Assembly (NCBI GenBank): GCA_027044945.1
Contig: JALUBK010000058.1
Span: forward strand, 1-54,871
Direction: 5' to 3'
DNA: 54,871 bases
Source of the DNA: Campylobacterales bacterium
GTDB taxonomy: Bacteria > Campylobacterota > Campylobacteria > Campylobacterales > JALSKU01
The notes below the pieces were generated by a model. It had not been told where the DNA came from. It saw nothing but the letters and a program-made list of their open reading frames with translations, and ran no database searches. The first letter of the stretch is position 1. Each line of letters opens with the position of its first letter. Below are positions 26,551-35,503 of the stretch, piece after piece. The translations under genes and the position numbers were made by a program.

Positions 26551-28887
26551 TTACTCCAATGGAAGTTTTAAATTTTTTCGGACAATACTAGACAAATATT
26601 CCAAAGAATATGGTTTTGTAACATATTCTGTCATTCCTACCTCAACACCTCTCATTCTGTCTGATTTTGAAGCTCTTGAAGTCACTGCTATAAGTGGTAA
26701 ATTTTTATATCTTGAATATTTTCTAATCTCTCCAGCCAATGTATATCCATCCATCTTAGGCATTTCAATATCTATCAAAACTATATCAAATTTTACATCA
26801 CCTGTTTTTAAAAGTTGCAAAGCTTCCATTCCGTTTACAGCTTCAGTTATTGACACACCAAGAGGATTTAAAGCTTTTTTCATAATAGTTCTATCTGTTT
26901 TACTGTCATCTACTATCAACACTTGATAATCTTTAGCTTCTTTTTTAATATCAGTTGTTGTAGATGCGATCTCTTTTTTAATACTACCTGTTGTGTTTTT
27001 GGCCAACTCCATAAGTGCTCCAACATCAATTATAAGAGTTACTTTTCCGTCTCCTCTTATAGTAGCACCGGCAATTCCTGGAATATTTTGTAAATAATCT
27101 CCCAAAGATTTTATAACTATCTCTTCTTGTCCAACCAAAGTATCAACAATAACACCAAGTTTTGAATCCGCTAAAGCAAGCACTACAATATATAAATGCT
27201 CAGAATCATCAAATATTTTCTCTACACCAAATATATCTGACAACCTCACTAAAGGAAGAATTTCGTCTCTTAATCTTAAAACATCTTTTCCTTCAATTGA
27301 ATAAATTTCTTCCGTTGTAACTCTTACTGTTTCAAGAACAGAAGAAAGAGGTATAGCAAAATATTCCTCTTGTGCTCCTACTAACAATGCTTGTATAATA
27401 GCCAAAGTCAAAGGAATTTTTAATTTAATAATTGTCCCCTTTCCAACTTCACTATCTATATCAATAATACCATTAAGTTTTTCTATATTTGTTTTAACAA
27501 CATCCATTCCAACACCACGACCTGAAACATTTGTTACAGTAGCAGCAGTTGAAAATCCGGGTTTGAAGATAAGCCCTAAGATTTCTTTTTCACTTAAATT
27601 ATCTGCTTCTCTTTCTGTTATAATGCCCTTTTCTATAGATTTATTGATAAGCATATCAGGATCAAGTCCTTTTCCATCATCTACAATCTCTATAACGATT
27701 GAATTTCCTTCGTTATAAGCTTTTAATTCTATCGTTCCTTGAGCGGGTTTTCCTTTAGCTATTCTTGTTTCTTCATCTTCAATGCCATGATCACAAGAAT
27801 TTCTAATAATATGAACAAGAGGATCGCCTATCTCTTCGATAATAGATTTATCAAGTTCTGTATCTTCACCTGATATTTTTAAATCTATATGCTTTTTAAG
27901 CTCACGAGAAAGATCTCGAACCATTCTTGGAAATTTATTAAAAACTTTTGCTATTGGAAGCATTCTTGTTTTCATTACCGCTATTTGCAAATCAGTTGTA
28001 ACAGAGGACACAGAAGATACTACTTGAGTTAATTCTTCTAAAAATTTTTCCCCTTCGTATCTTTCTTCCACATCATCATAAATTTTCAATAATCTATTTT
28101 TACCAAGCACAAGCTCACCTATAAGATTCATAAGATGATCAAGTCTTTTAACTTCAACACGAATAGTTTGTTCTAAAGAACTGCCACCACTTTTTTTAAC
28201 AGGAGCCGATCCTTTTTTATTGTTATTTTTTTTAGTAGAATTATTATTTTGCACAGATTTTTGGTTTGTTTTAGAAGTAACTTGTTTAGATTGAGGCTTT
28301 GGTTGTTCAACAGATTGTTTTTTCTTTTTCTTTTCCTTCTCTTCTTTTTTTTCTTTAAGCAATCTTTCTATCTCAGCTTCTACTTCTTCATCGCTCATAT
28401 TTGAATAATCGGCTTCATCTTCTACTGGCTCTGGCTCAGGCTCAGGCTCTTTTTTTATTTCCTCTTCAACATTATTTTCTTCTACAATTTCATTTCCATT
28501 AGATATTGCATCCAATCTTTTACAAATAGGTTCAATGTCTATATCAGCATTTTCATCACTTCCTGTATCTCTTATGCTGGACAACAGTGTTTTCATTAAA
28601 TCAGTAGATTCCAAAACAGCATCCATAACATGCGGAGTAAGAACAAGCTCTCCTTTTCTTGCTTTATTTAAAACATCTTCCATATGATGGGTAAGTTTAG
28701 TTAATATATCCAAATTTAAGAAAGAACTTGAGCCTTTTATTGTATGGGCTACTCTAAAAATACTATTTAATAATTCCAAATCTTCTGGATTGTTTTCAAG
28801 CTCAACCAAGTCTTGATCCAACTGCTCAATAAGCTCAAAAGCTTCTATTAAAAAATCATCTAATATTTCTTGCATTTCATCCATCAT
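26551..28887 (-). CDS. cheA: Chemotaxis histidine kinase CheA with C-terminal receiver (CheA-Y)
   Basis: The 778-residue fusion has, in order: an Hpt domain with H48 in VAHTIKGSSSFLN; a long low-complexity linker (about 130-240, first Glu/Pro-rich then Lys/Gln/Asn-rich) where P2 would normally be; the dimer domain; an ATP-binding kinase domain (NSCDHGIED, DDGKGLD, SGRGVGMDVVK); a CheW-like P5 domain; and a receiver (VLIVDDSKTDR, phosphoacceptor near D706 in LIDIEMPKMDG). CheA-Y fusions without a clear P2 are, as I recall, usual in this phylum. It overlaps the cheV stop (ATGATGG). Confidence 0.97.
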   Translation of the reverse strand: MMDEMQEILDDFLIEAFELIEQLDQDLVELENNPEDLELLNSIFRVAHTIKGSSSFLNLDILTKLTHHMEDVLNKARKGELVLTPHVMDAVLESTDLMKTLLSSIRDTGSDENADIDIEPICKRLDAISNGNEIVEENNVEEEIKKEPEPEPEPVEDEADYSNMSDEEVEAEIERLLKEKKEEKEKKKKKQSVEQPKPQSKQVTSKTNQKSVQNNNSTKKNNNKKGSAPVKKSGGSSLEQTIRVEVKRLDHLMNLIGELVLGKNRLLKIYDDVEERYEGEKFLEELTQVVSSVSSVTTDLQIAVMKTRMLPIAKVFNKFPRMVRDLSRELKKHIDLKISGEDTELDKSIIEEIGDPLVHIIRNSCDHGIEDEETRIAKGKPAQGTIELKAYNEGNSIVIEIVDDGKGLDPDMLINKSIEKGIITEREADNLSEKEILGLIFKPGFSTAATVTNVSGRGVGMDVVKTNIEKLNGIIDIDSEVGKGTIIKLKIPLTLAIIQALLVGAQEEYFAIPLSSVLETVRVTTEEIYSIEGKDVLRLRDEILPLVRLSDIFGVEKIFDDSEHLYIVVLALADSKLGVIVDTLVGQEEIVIKSLGDYLQNIPGIAGATIRGDGKVTLIIDVGALMELAKNTTGSIKKEIASTTTDIKKEAKDYQVLIVDDSKTDRTIMKKALNPLGVSITEAVNGMEALQLLKTGDVKFDIVLIDIEMPKMDGYTLAGEIRKYSRYKNLPLIAVTSRASKSDRMRGVEVGMTEYVTKPYSLEYLSSIVRKNLKLPLE

Positions 28888-29837
28888 ACATCCTTGCTAT
28901 TAATATGAGATTTAACAACACGAGATATTTCGCTATAAAATTCAGGTGCATCAAATTTGGTAAGATAAGCTTCTCCACCGGCTTTTTTACCTCTTGTTTC
29001 GCTAAAATGATCGCTAATAGAAGAATTAAACACAAGCGGAATATTTGCAAATCTCTCATCTTCTTTTAATTTTGCTGCAAAATTAAATCCATCCATTTGA
29101 GGCATTTCTACATCGCTAATAATAATTTTCAATTCTTTTGTTAAATTATCCCCATATATACCATATAATTCTTCCAATTTATCAAGTGCAACAGCTCCAT
29201 TATTGGCTTCAATAGGTTTCATTCCCATTTTTTTCAAAGCATCTTTGATAAGTTTTCTAGCAGTCAAGCTATCATCAACAACAAGAGCAAAGCCATTTAA
29301 TTTTTCAATCTTTTCATCTTCAAAATCAAGACTTGGCTGATAAAGACCGAGTTCTTGAACAATAGTTTCAAGATCTAATATCAATAAAACTTCTCCATTT
29401 TCTATTTTTGTAACTCCAGTAATTTGAGCTTTATTTAAAGCCCCATTTCCTGCAGAAAAATTGGCCGCTTCTATATCTTTCCAATTTATTCTTCTTATTC
29501 TTTTTGCTTCATGAACAATAAAACCAATAAGAATCCCATTAAATTCAGCTATCAAAACTCTAGGCTTTAAATCTAAATTTTTTGGAACTTCTATTTGCAT
29601 CCATTTGGCAAGATCAATAGCTGGAATAACAACTCCTCTTAAATCAAATATCCCCTTTACGAAATCAGGAACATTTGGAATTTTTGTAATATTTGGAATT
29701 TTTATTATTTCACGAACTTTTACAACATTTACCCCATATATTCCTTCATATACATTATCCCCATCTTGTTTAAATACACGAAAATCGACAAGTTCCATTT
29801 CATTGGAACCTACCTGCAAGATATCATTTTTTTTCAT
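28884..29837 (-). CDS. cheV: Chemotaxis coupling protein CheV
   Basis: The 317-residue protein fuses a CheW-like adaptor (about 10-170; VKGIFDLRGVVIPAIDLAKW) to a receiver (about 180-305; ALVVDDSLTARKLI, phosphoacceptor in IISDVEMPQMDGF). It couples receptors to CheA and helps adaptation. ATG at 29837 is chosen because AAGGAG lies nine bases before it; a TTG six bases upstream is too close to that site. Order cheV-cheA-cheW. Confidence 0.95.
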   Translation of the reverse strand: MKKNDILQVGSNEMELVDFRVFKQDGDNVYEGIYGVNVVKVREIIKIPNITKIPNVPDFVKGIFDLRGVVIPAIDLAKWMQIEVPKNLDLKPRVLIAEFNGILIGFIVHEAKRIRRINWKDIEAANFSAGNGALNKAQITGVTKIENGEVLLILDLETIVQELGLYQPSLDFEDEKIEKLNGFALVVDDSLTARKLIKDALKKMGMKPIEANNGAVALDKLEELYGIYGDNLTKELKIIISDVEMPQMDGFNFAAKLKEDERFANIPLVFNSSISDHFSETRGKKAGGEAYLTKFDAPEFYSEISRVVKSHINSKDV

Positions 29838-29870
29838 TATCAATAACTCCTTTTAACAAGGCAAAATTAA

Positions 29871-30587
29871 TTAAAATTGCATAATTTTAAACTCTGAACT
29901 GTATTCTACAATAATAAAACTTTTATTGCACGCAAAAGAAGGCAAATTGATATATATTATTTGTTTAAAATCAAATTTTTTATTTTGATGAAAATGTCCT
30001 TCTATATAATAATCAATATTTTTCAAATCAATATTTTTCAATCTTTTTTTAACAATTTCTTTAAAATTTTTTATTTTTTTACAAATATTTTTATCTTTCT
30101 GTTTTGAAATAATTATTTTAGATATAAAATTATTGAAATTATTATCTAAAAAATCGAGAATTTTTAAGACAAATTTATTTCTAATTATTTTGCTATATAT
30201 TTCATACGATTTTGAAGACAAAATATCTCCATGACTTAATAAAATTTTTTTATTTTTATAGATAGCTATTATTGGTTGGTTTTTTAAGGGAAACAATTTT
30301 ATTTTAGGAAAAATTTTAGATAAATTAAAATCATGATTACCTTCAAAATAATATATTTCAATTTTTTCTGAAAGTTTATTTAGCAAATCAACATACTTTT
30401 TATTAATTTTTATTGTCCAATCGATCCCGCCAATTAATAAATCAAAAATATCACCCATTAAAAAAATTTGTGAAACAAATAAATCTTCTTTTTCAATTTT
30501 CTTTAGAACTTCATAAAAGTCATCTCTTTTATCATTTATATGCACATCTGCAAAAAAAATAGCATTTTCTTTAATTTTAAGGCACAT
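29871..30587 (-). CDS. LpxH-like calcineurin-type metallophosphatase
   Basis: The 238-residue protein carries all five metallophosphatase motifs in order: FFADVH, MGDIFDLL, FEGNHDF, LLSHGDIL and IEGHFH. This pattern fits UDP-2,3-diacylglucosamine pyrophosphatase, the lipid A step before LpxB, and lpxB lies three genes upstream. The protein is diverged and Lys/Ile-rich. Start choice is uncertain: ATG at 30587, or an in-frame TTG at 30593 with GGAA before it. Both lie inside the argC 3' end, so translation is coupled. Confidence 0.78.
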   Translation of the reverse strand: MCLKIKENAIFFADVHINDKRDDFYEVLKKIEKEDLFVSQIFLMGDIFDLLIGGIDWTIKINKKYVDLLNKLSEKIEIYYFEGNHDFNLSKIFPKIKLFPLKNQPIIAIYKNKKILLSHGDILSSKSYEIYSKIIRNKFVLKILDFLDNNFNNFISKIIISKQKDKNICKKIKNFKEIVKKRLKNIDLKNIDYYIEGHFHQNKKFDFKQIIYINLPSFACNKSFIIVEYSSEFKIMQF

Positions 30588-31590
30588 AGGCAATATCTGG
30601 AATTCCTAAATCTTCATCAAATCCACACATAATATTTGCATTCACAACTGCACCTGAAGATGATCCTTTTAAAATATTATCAATAGTGGAATTTATATAT
30701 AATTTTTTACCAACACTTTTTGCAAAGATATCACAAAAATTTGTTCCAGCGACTGATTTCATATCTACGGGGTTTTCAAAAATTCTGACAAATCTTGCTT
30801 CTTTGTAAAATTCTTTAAGATATTTTACAGGATCAATCTCTTTTTTAAGAAGCATATACATATCACACATTTCGCCTCTAACTAATGGCAAAAGATGCGG
30901 AACAAAATTAATATCAAAATCTTTACCACTAATTATTTTCATCTTTTCTTTTATTTCTGGCTCATGCCTATGTTTTAAAGGATTATAAGCAAAACAATTT
31001 TCATCAATAGACACAAAATGAGTTTTAGCATTGCATTTTTTACCTGCTCCGCTTACTCCACTTTTGGCATCTATAAAAACAGGATAACTCTCATCTATAA
31101 AATCACAAAACGGTAAAATTCCAAGCAATGAGGCTGTAGGATAACATCCCGGATTTGCAACAAGATTTGCTTTTTTTATCTCATTTTTAAAAAATTCTGG
31201 CATTCCATAAACAGAATCGTTCAAATGTTCTTTATCTTCATGCAAACAATAATATTTTTCGTAAGTATCAAGTTCCAATCTATAATCAGCCGAAAGATCT
31301 ATTACTTTAACTCCTAATTTTAACAGCTCTTTTGCAAACCCCATGGAAGTTTTATGCGGTAATGCTAAAAAAGCTAAATCAGCAACTTTTGCTATCTCTT
31401 TTGGATTTGCTTTTGAAATTTCTATATCAAAAACTTTAACAGTAGAAGGATAAAGTTCATTAAGACTCGTTCCTCCTTCACTGTTTGCTACACATGATAA
31501 ATTAAATTTAGGATGTTTAATAAGTATTTTAATAAGTTCCAATCCAGTAAAACCACTAACACCTACAATTGCTACATTTATTTTATTCAT
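30577..31590 (-). CDS. argC: N-acetyl-gamma-glutamyl-phosphate reductase
   Basis: The 337-residue NADP-dependent enzyme of arginine synthesis starts INVAIVGVSGFTGLELIKIL, a Rossmann nucleotide loop. The catalytic cysteine is in LVANPGCYPTASLL. HRHEPEIKEKM and the C-terminal GSSSGAVVNANIM region are conserved. It overlaps greA by eight bases and the LpxH-like gene by eleven. Confidence 0.96.
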   Translation of the reverse strand: MNKINVAIVGVSGFTGLELIKILIKHPKFNLSCVANSEGGTSLNELYPSTVKVFDIEISKANPKEIAKVADLAFLALPHKTSMGFAKELLKLGVKVIDLSADYRLELDTYEKYYCLHEDKEHLNDSVYGMPEFFKNEIKKANLVANPGCYPTASLLGILPFCDFIDESYPVFIDAKSGVSGAGKKCNAKTHFVSIDENCFAYNPLKHRHEPEIKEKMKIISGKDFDINFVPHLLPLVRGEMCDMYMLLKKEIDPVKYLKEFYKEARFVRIFENPVDMKSVAGTNFCDIFAKSVGKKLYINSTIDNILKGSSSGAVVNANIMCGFDEDLGIPDIAYVP

Positions 31591-32062
31591 CTTTATACTC
31601 TATTTTTATTATTTCAAGGTCATGAATTCCATCAGGAACTCTTATTTCCACCTCATCACCCTCTTCTTTTCCAAGAAGTTGTTTCGCTAACGGAGAATTA
31701 TAAGAAATCAATCCATTTTCAGGCGAACTTTCATATCCTCCTACAATTTTATAAGTTATCTCTTCTTCTGTGTCTAAATTTTCTAAAGTTACGGTTGAGC
31801 CAAATTTAACCCTATCGTGTTTATAGCTTGATGGATCAACAACTCTTGTTCTGGAGAGATAACTGCTAAGCTCTGCTATAGTTGCTTCAATAAAAGATAA
31901 TCTTTCTCTAGCAGCATGATATTCAGAATTTTCTTTTAAATCTCCATGACTTCGTGCAATATCAATTTCAATAACAGTTTCAGGTCTTTCTACTTTTTTT
32001 AAATTCTCAAGTTCTTCCACTATTTTATCATATCCACTTTGTGTAATTGGTTCGTTTTGCAT
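31583..32062 (-). CDS. greA: Transcription elongation factor GreA
   Basis: The 159-residue factor rescues backtracked RNA polymerase. The N-terminal coiled coil contains DIARSHGDLKENSEYHAARE, whose acidic tip stimulates transcript cleavage. The C-terminal FKBP-like domain has YKIVGGYESSPENGLISYNS and SPLAKQLLGKEEGDEVEI. AGGAG precedes the ATG. It lies between lpxB and argC. Confidence 0.97.
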   Translation of the reverse strand: MQNEPITQSGYDKIVEELENLKKVERPETVIEIDIARSHGDLKENSEYHAARERLSFIEATIAELSSYLSRTRVVDPSSYKHDRVKFGSTVTLENLDTEEEITYKIVGGYESSPENGLISYNSPLAKQLLGKEEGDEVEIRVPDGIHDLEIIKIEYKDE

Positions 32063-32095
32063 ATAATCTCCTAAAATACATGATGTCTCATGATA

Positions 32096-33130
32096 TCAAA
32101 TTTTAACTAACATGTTGCTAACTTCTTTAGCACTTCCGTGTTCTAAAATAGTTCTGAGCCTTTTAGCTTTTTTTATAAATTGTTCTTTGTCTAAATTTTT
32201 ATATGCATTCAAAAGGTTTTCTAAAGTAAGTTCATCTTGTATATATTCATCATGCATTGACTCTTCATGATTGAAATCGAAAATAATATTTGCTAAACCT
32301 ATATGTTTAAGATGAACAAATTTTTTTGCAAGAAAATAATCTATCTTTTTAGCTTTATAAGTCAACACAAAAGGAGTGCCTATAACTGCGGCTTCAAGAG
32401 TAGCTGTTCCTGAACAGATAAAAGCAAAATCAGATTTATTTAAAGCATCTTCTGTATTTTTACAAATAGTAAAATCTTTTATATCTCCATAAATTTCTTT
32501 TATTTGCTTTTCTTGAAAATGTTTAGGTATTACCAAAATTTTTTCTTCTTTTATATTTTTTGCAACTTCTTTATAAGTTTTCATTAAAAATTTTATCTCA
32601 CTTTTTCTAGAACCTGGTAAAAAAGCAACTTTTCCATTATTCGTAGTTTTTGTTTTAAAAGTCGTAATTTCATCTAAAAGAGGATGGCCTACATAATGAG
32701 CTTTATTATAAAATTTACTCTCAAAAGGCAAAATAGAAGCCAATTTATCACAATATTTTTCTACTTTTTTAACTCTTTTTTCTTTCCAAGCCCACACTTG
32801 AGGAAGTATATAATAAATTATTTCTATTGTAGGATTTTTCTTTTTAATAGCTTTTGCCAATGGAAGATTGAAAGCTGGAGAATCTATAAGCAAAACTTTA
32901 TCGCATTCAAAACTAAGTTTTACCATTTTTTCAATAGCTTGTTTTGCTTTTTTTATTTTAAATAAAATATCCACAAACCCCATTACCGAAAAATCAGACG
33001 ACGGATAAAGTGGTTTCCCAAATCTAGGATCAAAAATCCCTTTTAAATTATATTTTTTTAACTCCTTTAACACTGGCTCAAGATGCAAATTTGCTGATGG
33101 CTCCAAAGAAGAAACTAAAATATTATTCAT
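32096..33130 (-). CDS. lpxB: Lipid A disaccharide synthase
   Basis: The 344-residue glycosyltransferase joins two acylated glucosamine units into the lipid A disaccharide. It has ILVSSLEPSANLHLEPVLKE, VLLIDSPAFNLPLA, YILPQVWAWKEKRVK, VGHPLLDE, FLPGSRKSEIKF and SGTATLEAAVIGTPFVLTYK, all typical. AGGAT precedes the ATG. It leads the minus run lpxB-greA-argC-lpxH-like-cheV-cheA-cheW from a promoter in the palindrome shared with surE. Confidence 0.96.
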   Translation of the reverse strand: MNNILVSSLEPSANLHLEPVLKELKKYNLKGIFDPRFGKPLYPSSDFSVMGFVDILFKIKKAKQAIEKMVKLSFECDKVLLIDSPAFNLPLAKAIKKKNPTIEIIYYILPQVWAWKEKRVKKVEKYCDKLASILPFESKFYNKAHYVGHPLLDEITTFKTKTTNNGKVAFLPGSRKSEIKFLMKTYKEVAKNIKEEKILVIPKHFQEKQIKEIYGDIKDFTICKNTEDALNKSDFAFICSGTATLEAAVIGTPFVLTYKAKKIDYFLAKKFVHLKHIGLANIIFDFNHEESMHDEYIQDELTLENLLNAYKNLDKEQFIKKAKRLRTILEHGSAKEVSNMLVKI

Positions 33131-33156
33131 TACATATCCTATGATAAAATTTTTTA

Positions 33157-33218
33157 TTTTTTTTATTAGATTATATCATAAAATTAAAATTTTCTATGAT
33201 ATAATCTAATAAAAAAAA
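33157..33218. promoter_or_regulatory. Perfect 24-bp inverted repeat carrying mirror-image lpxB and surE promoters
   Basis: Arms 33157-33180 and 33195-33218 are perfect reverse complements around a 14-base AT loop. Each arm contains TATGATATAATCTAAT, so a perfect extended -10 (TGATATAAT) points outward on both strands: 33197-33205 for surE and 33170-33178 for lpxB. Predicted leaders are about 15 and 33 bases. Confidence 0.75.
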
Positions 33219-33226
33219 GAGGTAAA

Positions 33227-34018
33227 TTGAAAAATATACTTATAACAAATGATGATGGTTACGAGAGTGAAGGCTTAATACAATTAGCTAAAACAATTAA
33301 AGAGTTAGATGATGTAATAGTTACAATCGTTGCACCTACTACAGAAAAATCAGCTTGTGGGCACTCTTTAACGATTACAAAACCTTTAAAATTTATAGAA
33401 ATAGATGATAATTTTTTTAAACTTGATGATGGAACTCCTTCTGATTGTATATATCTTGCAATTCATGCTCTTTTTAACAACAAACCAGATCTCGTTATAA
33501 GCGGAATCAATAAAGGCTCAAACATGGGAGAAGATATCACTTATAGCGGAACAGCAAGTGCTGCCATGGAAGCTGTTTTACAAGGTGTTCCAGCTTTTGC
33601 AATATCTCAAGTATATGACAAAACTCCTAAAAATATCAACACTTATGGTTTTGATTTGGCTTGTAAAGTGGCAAAAGATATAGCTAAAAAATTTTTATCA
33701 AATCAAATCAAAATGGATAAAAGAAAATTTTTAAATATCAATATTCCTCCGATTCATTTAAAAGATTTCAAAGGATATAAAATCACAGAAGCAGCAATAA
33801 GACTATATGGAAATGAAGCAAAAATTGGCAAAAATCCAAAAGGTGAAACATATTATTGGCTTGGCATTCATCCTTTGCAATGGGAACAAAGAAGTAAAAA
33901 TTTTATTAGCGATTTAGATGCGGTTAGTCAAAATTATGTTTCAATTACACCAATTCAATTAAATTTAACCTCTTATGAAGATATCAAAACTCTAAAAAGT
34001 CTTGAATATGAAATATGA
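33227..34018 (+). CDS. surE: 5'/3'-nucleotidase SurE
   Basis: The 263-residue nucleoside monophosphate phosphatase has the metal-binding NDDGYESEG near residues 8-16 (D9, D10), KSACGHSLTIT and SGINKGSNMGEDITYSGT; all ligands are present. The start is TTG at 33227 with AGAGG five bases upstream, giving the expected N-terminus MKNILITNDDGY. The leader is very short because the promoter lies in the palindrome just upstream. Confidence 0.96.
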   Translation: MKNILITNDDGYESEGLIQLAKTIKELDDVIVTIVAPTTEKSACGHSLTITKPLKFIEIDDNFFKLDDGTPSDCIYLAIHALFNNKPDLVISGINKGSNMGEDITYSGTASAAMEAVLQGVPAFAISQVYDKTPKNINTYGFDLACKVAKDIAKKFLSNQIKMDKRKFLNINIPPIHLKDFKGYKITEAAIRLYGNEAKIGKNPKGETYYWLGIHPLQWEQRSKNFISDLDAVSQNYVSITPIQLNLTSYEDIKTLKSLEYEI

Positions 34019-34646
34019 TAGAGTAAAAAAACTTTTCCATAATGATTTTGAAAAGCTTAAAAATTCTAAAATTATTCTTATCGGAGTAGGCGGAGTTGGA
34101 GGATATTGTTTGGATTCTTTACAAAGAACGGGTTTAACAAACATAACTATTGTTGATTTTGACAAATTCGATATAACAAATCAAAATAGACAATTAGGAA
34201 GCGAATATATAGGAGAATACAAAGTTCATATTTTTAAAAAATTATATCCAAATATTACACCAATTTGTGAAAAAATAACTCCATCTTGGGTTGATAATTT
34301 TGATTTTAGCTGTTATGATTTAATCATTGATGCTATTGACGATATACCCTCTAAAGTTGCTTTAGCAAACAAAAATTATAAAAATTTTATCAGTTCTTGC
34401 GGTGGAGCAAATAGAATTGATCCAACTCAAATAACTATTGATTCCATTTGGAAAACTATAAATGATCCTTTTGCTAAAAAATTTAGATATGAATTAAAAA
34501 AATCTGGCTTTAAAAATAAATTTGATGTAGTTTTTTCAAAAGAATTGCCGAAAAAATGTGAAGGGCTTGGAAGTTTTGTAGGGGTTACTGGCACTATGGG
34601 ACTTACTCTTTGCTCACTTGCTATAAAAAAACTCACTATTTTTTAA
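34008..34646 (+). CDS. ThiF/MoeB-superfamily protein, TcdA (CsdL)-like
   Basis: The 212-residue protein has the E1-like ATP-binding fold: IILIGVGGVGGYCLDSLQRT, IVDFDKFDITNQNRQ, then SCGGANRIDPTQI, IWKTINDPFAKKFRYELKKS and VVFSKELP. The last block matches TcdA, which dehydrates tRNA t6A to its cyclic form, better than MoeB or ThiF. Adenylation residues D, N and R in DITNQNRQ are present. It starts inside surE (11-base overlap) and ends with a 33-base convergent overlap with the next gene. Confidence 0.75.
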   Translation: MKYDRVKKLFHNDFEKLKNSKIILIGVGGVGGYCLDSLQRTGLTNITIVDFDKFDITNQNRQLGSEYIGEYKVHIFKKLYPNITPICEKITPSWVDNFDFSCYDLIIDAIDDIPSKVALANKNYKNFISSCGGANRIDPTQITIDSIWKTINDPFAKKFRYELKKSGFKNKFDVVFSKELPKKCEGLGSFVGVTGTMGLTLCSLAIKKLTIF

Positions 34647-35066
34647 CTTTATTGTTTTATTTAAATCTTTTCTATATATATAACTGTTTTTTCTCCCTCG
34701 ATACAATAAATCACCTTTAAATTTAAAATGACCTAATTGAAACTCTAAATTATTTTTTCTAAATAAAAATTCACCCATATTTTTTCCGACAGACGGAAAT
34801 AAAGTCAAACAAGAGATAAAAACAAGAATTATATAAATATAAGCAAAAATTTTACTAGTTTTTCTTTGCATAAAACAAAAACCAAATAATATTGAAAACA
34901 ATATAAATAAAATATAGCTTTGATGATCAACAAAAAGAACATTGTAATATTCTCTAATTTTATAAAAATCAATATAGTTTATTTTAATGCCAACAAAAAA
35001 TAAAAAATCAAGAAGCAAAAGAAGAATAGAGCCTAAGAAAAATGAATTAAATATTTTATTTATCAT
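34614..35066 (-). CDS. Hypothetical membrane protein
   Basis: I do not recognise this 150-residue protein. Three hydrophobic helices are visible (about residues 8-27, 50-67 and 72-91). A basic soluble C-terminal part of about 55 residues follows, with KGDLLYRGRKNSYIYRKDLN. It overlaps the YrdC-like gene by four bases (ATGA), with AAGGAG inside that gene, so it is the last gene of the carB run. No catalytic motif is seen. Confidence 0.6.
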   Translation of the reverse strand: MINKIFNSFFLGSILLLLLDFLFFVGIKINYIDFYKIREYYNVLFVDHQSYILFILFSILFGFCFMQRKTSKIFAYIYIILVFISCLTLFPSVGKNMGEFLFRKNNLEFQLGHFKFKGDLLYRGRKNSYIYRKDLNKTIKLKNSEFFYSK

Positions 35067-35503
35067 CTTATTCTCCTTTTTTTTATTTTATTTATAATAA
35101 ACAATTTTGAAGCATTATTACTTTTAAAATTTGAGCTATCATAAATAATTATATCCACTTTATCTTTAATATAATTAAAATCAAAACTATGCATTGTTTT
35201 ATTTGCAGAAGTAGAATAAAACCATCCAAATCTTTTTAAAAACTCTTGATGCTTTGATTTTGTTACAACTCTATAAGCTTTTTTATTTGGGTATATAATA
35301 GTTGTTTTTTTTGCTCTTCGAATATATTTTTTAAATTTTTGAGGAACTCTCACTCGTTGCTTTAATTCCTTAAATGTCGGCAAAACAATCAAAAAAGGTT
35401 TTTTAATATCTCTTTGTTTAATGTTGGATAATTTAATATTATCTTTTGATAAAATACCTACAGTAGTATCAGTCTGAGTGAGAAAAACCGGACTACTACT
35501 CAT
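35063..35503 (-). CDS. Short YrdC/Sua5-like protein
   Basis: The 146-residue protein has two motifs of the YrdC/Sua5/YciO fold: [17 protein letters not shown] near the start (family PTDTxYGL) and [10 protein letters not shown] near residue 95 (family STSAN). The family is usually about 190-210 residues; the middle is shortened here, and the usual DRP-like segment is replaced by [11 protein letters not shown]. Sua5/YrdC make threonylcarbamoyl-AMP for tRNA t6A, but a protein this short may do something else. It overlaps carB by four bases, with AGGAG in the carB end. Confidence 0.65.
   Translation of the reverse strand: MSSSPVFLTQTDTTVGILSKDNIKLSNIKQRDIKKPFLIVLPTFKELKQRVRVPQKFKKYIRRAKKTTIIYPNKKAYRVVTKSKHQEFLKRFGWFYSTSANKTMHSFDFNYIKDKVDIIIYDSSNFKSNNASKLFIINKIKKRRIR

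Noticed and set aside
29838-29870. Near-palindrome between cheV and the LpxH-like gene as a terminator
   Set aside because: Only four end pairs form and no T run follows; the genes look co-transcribed.
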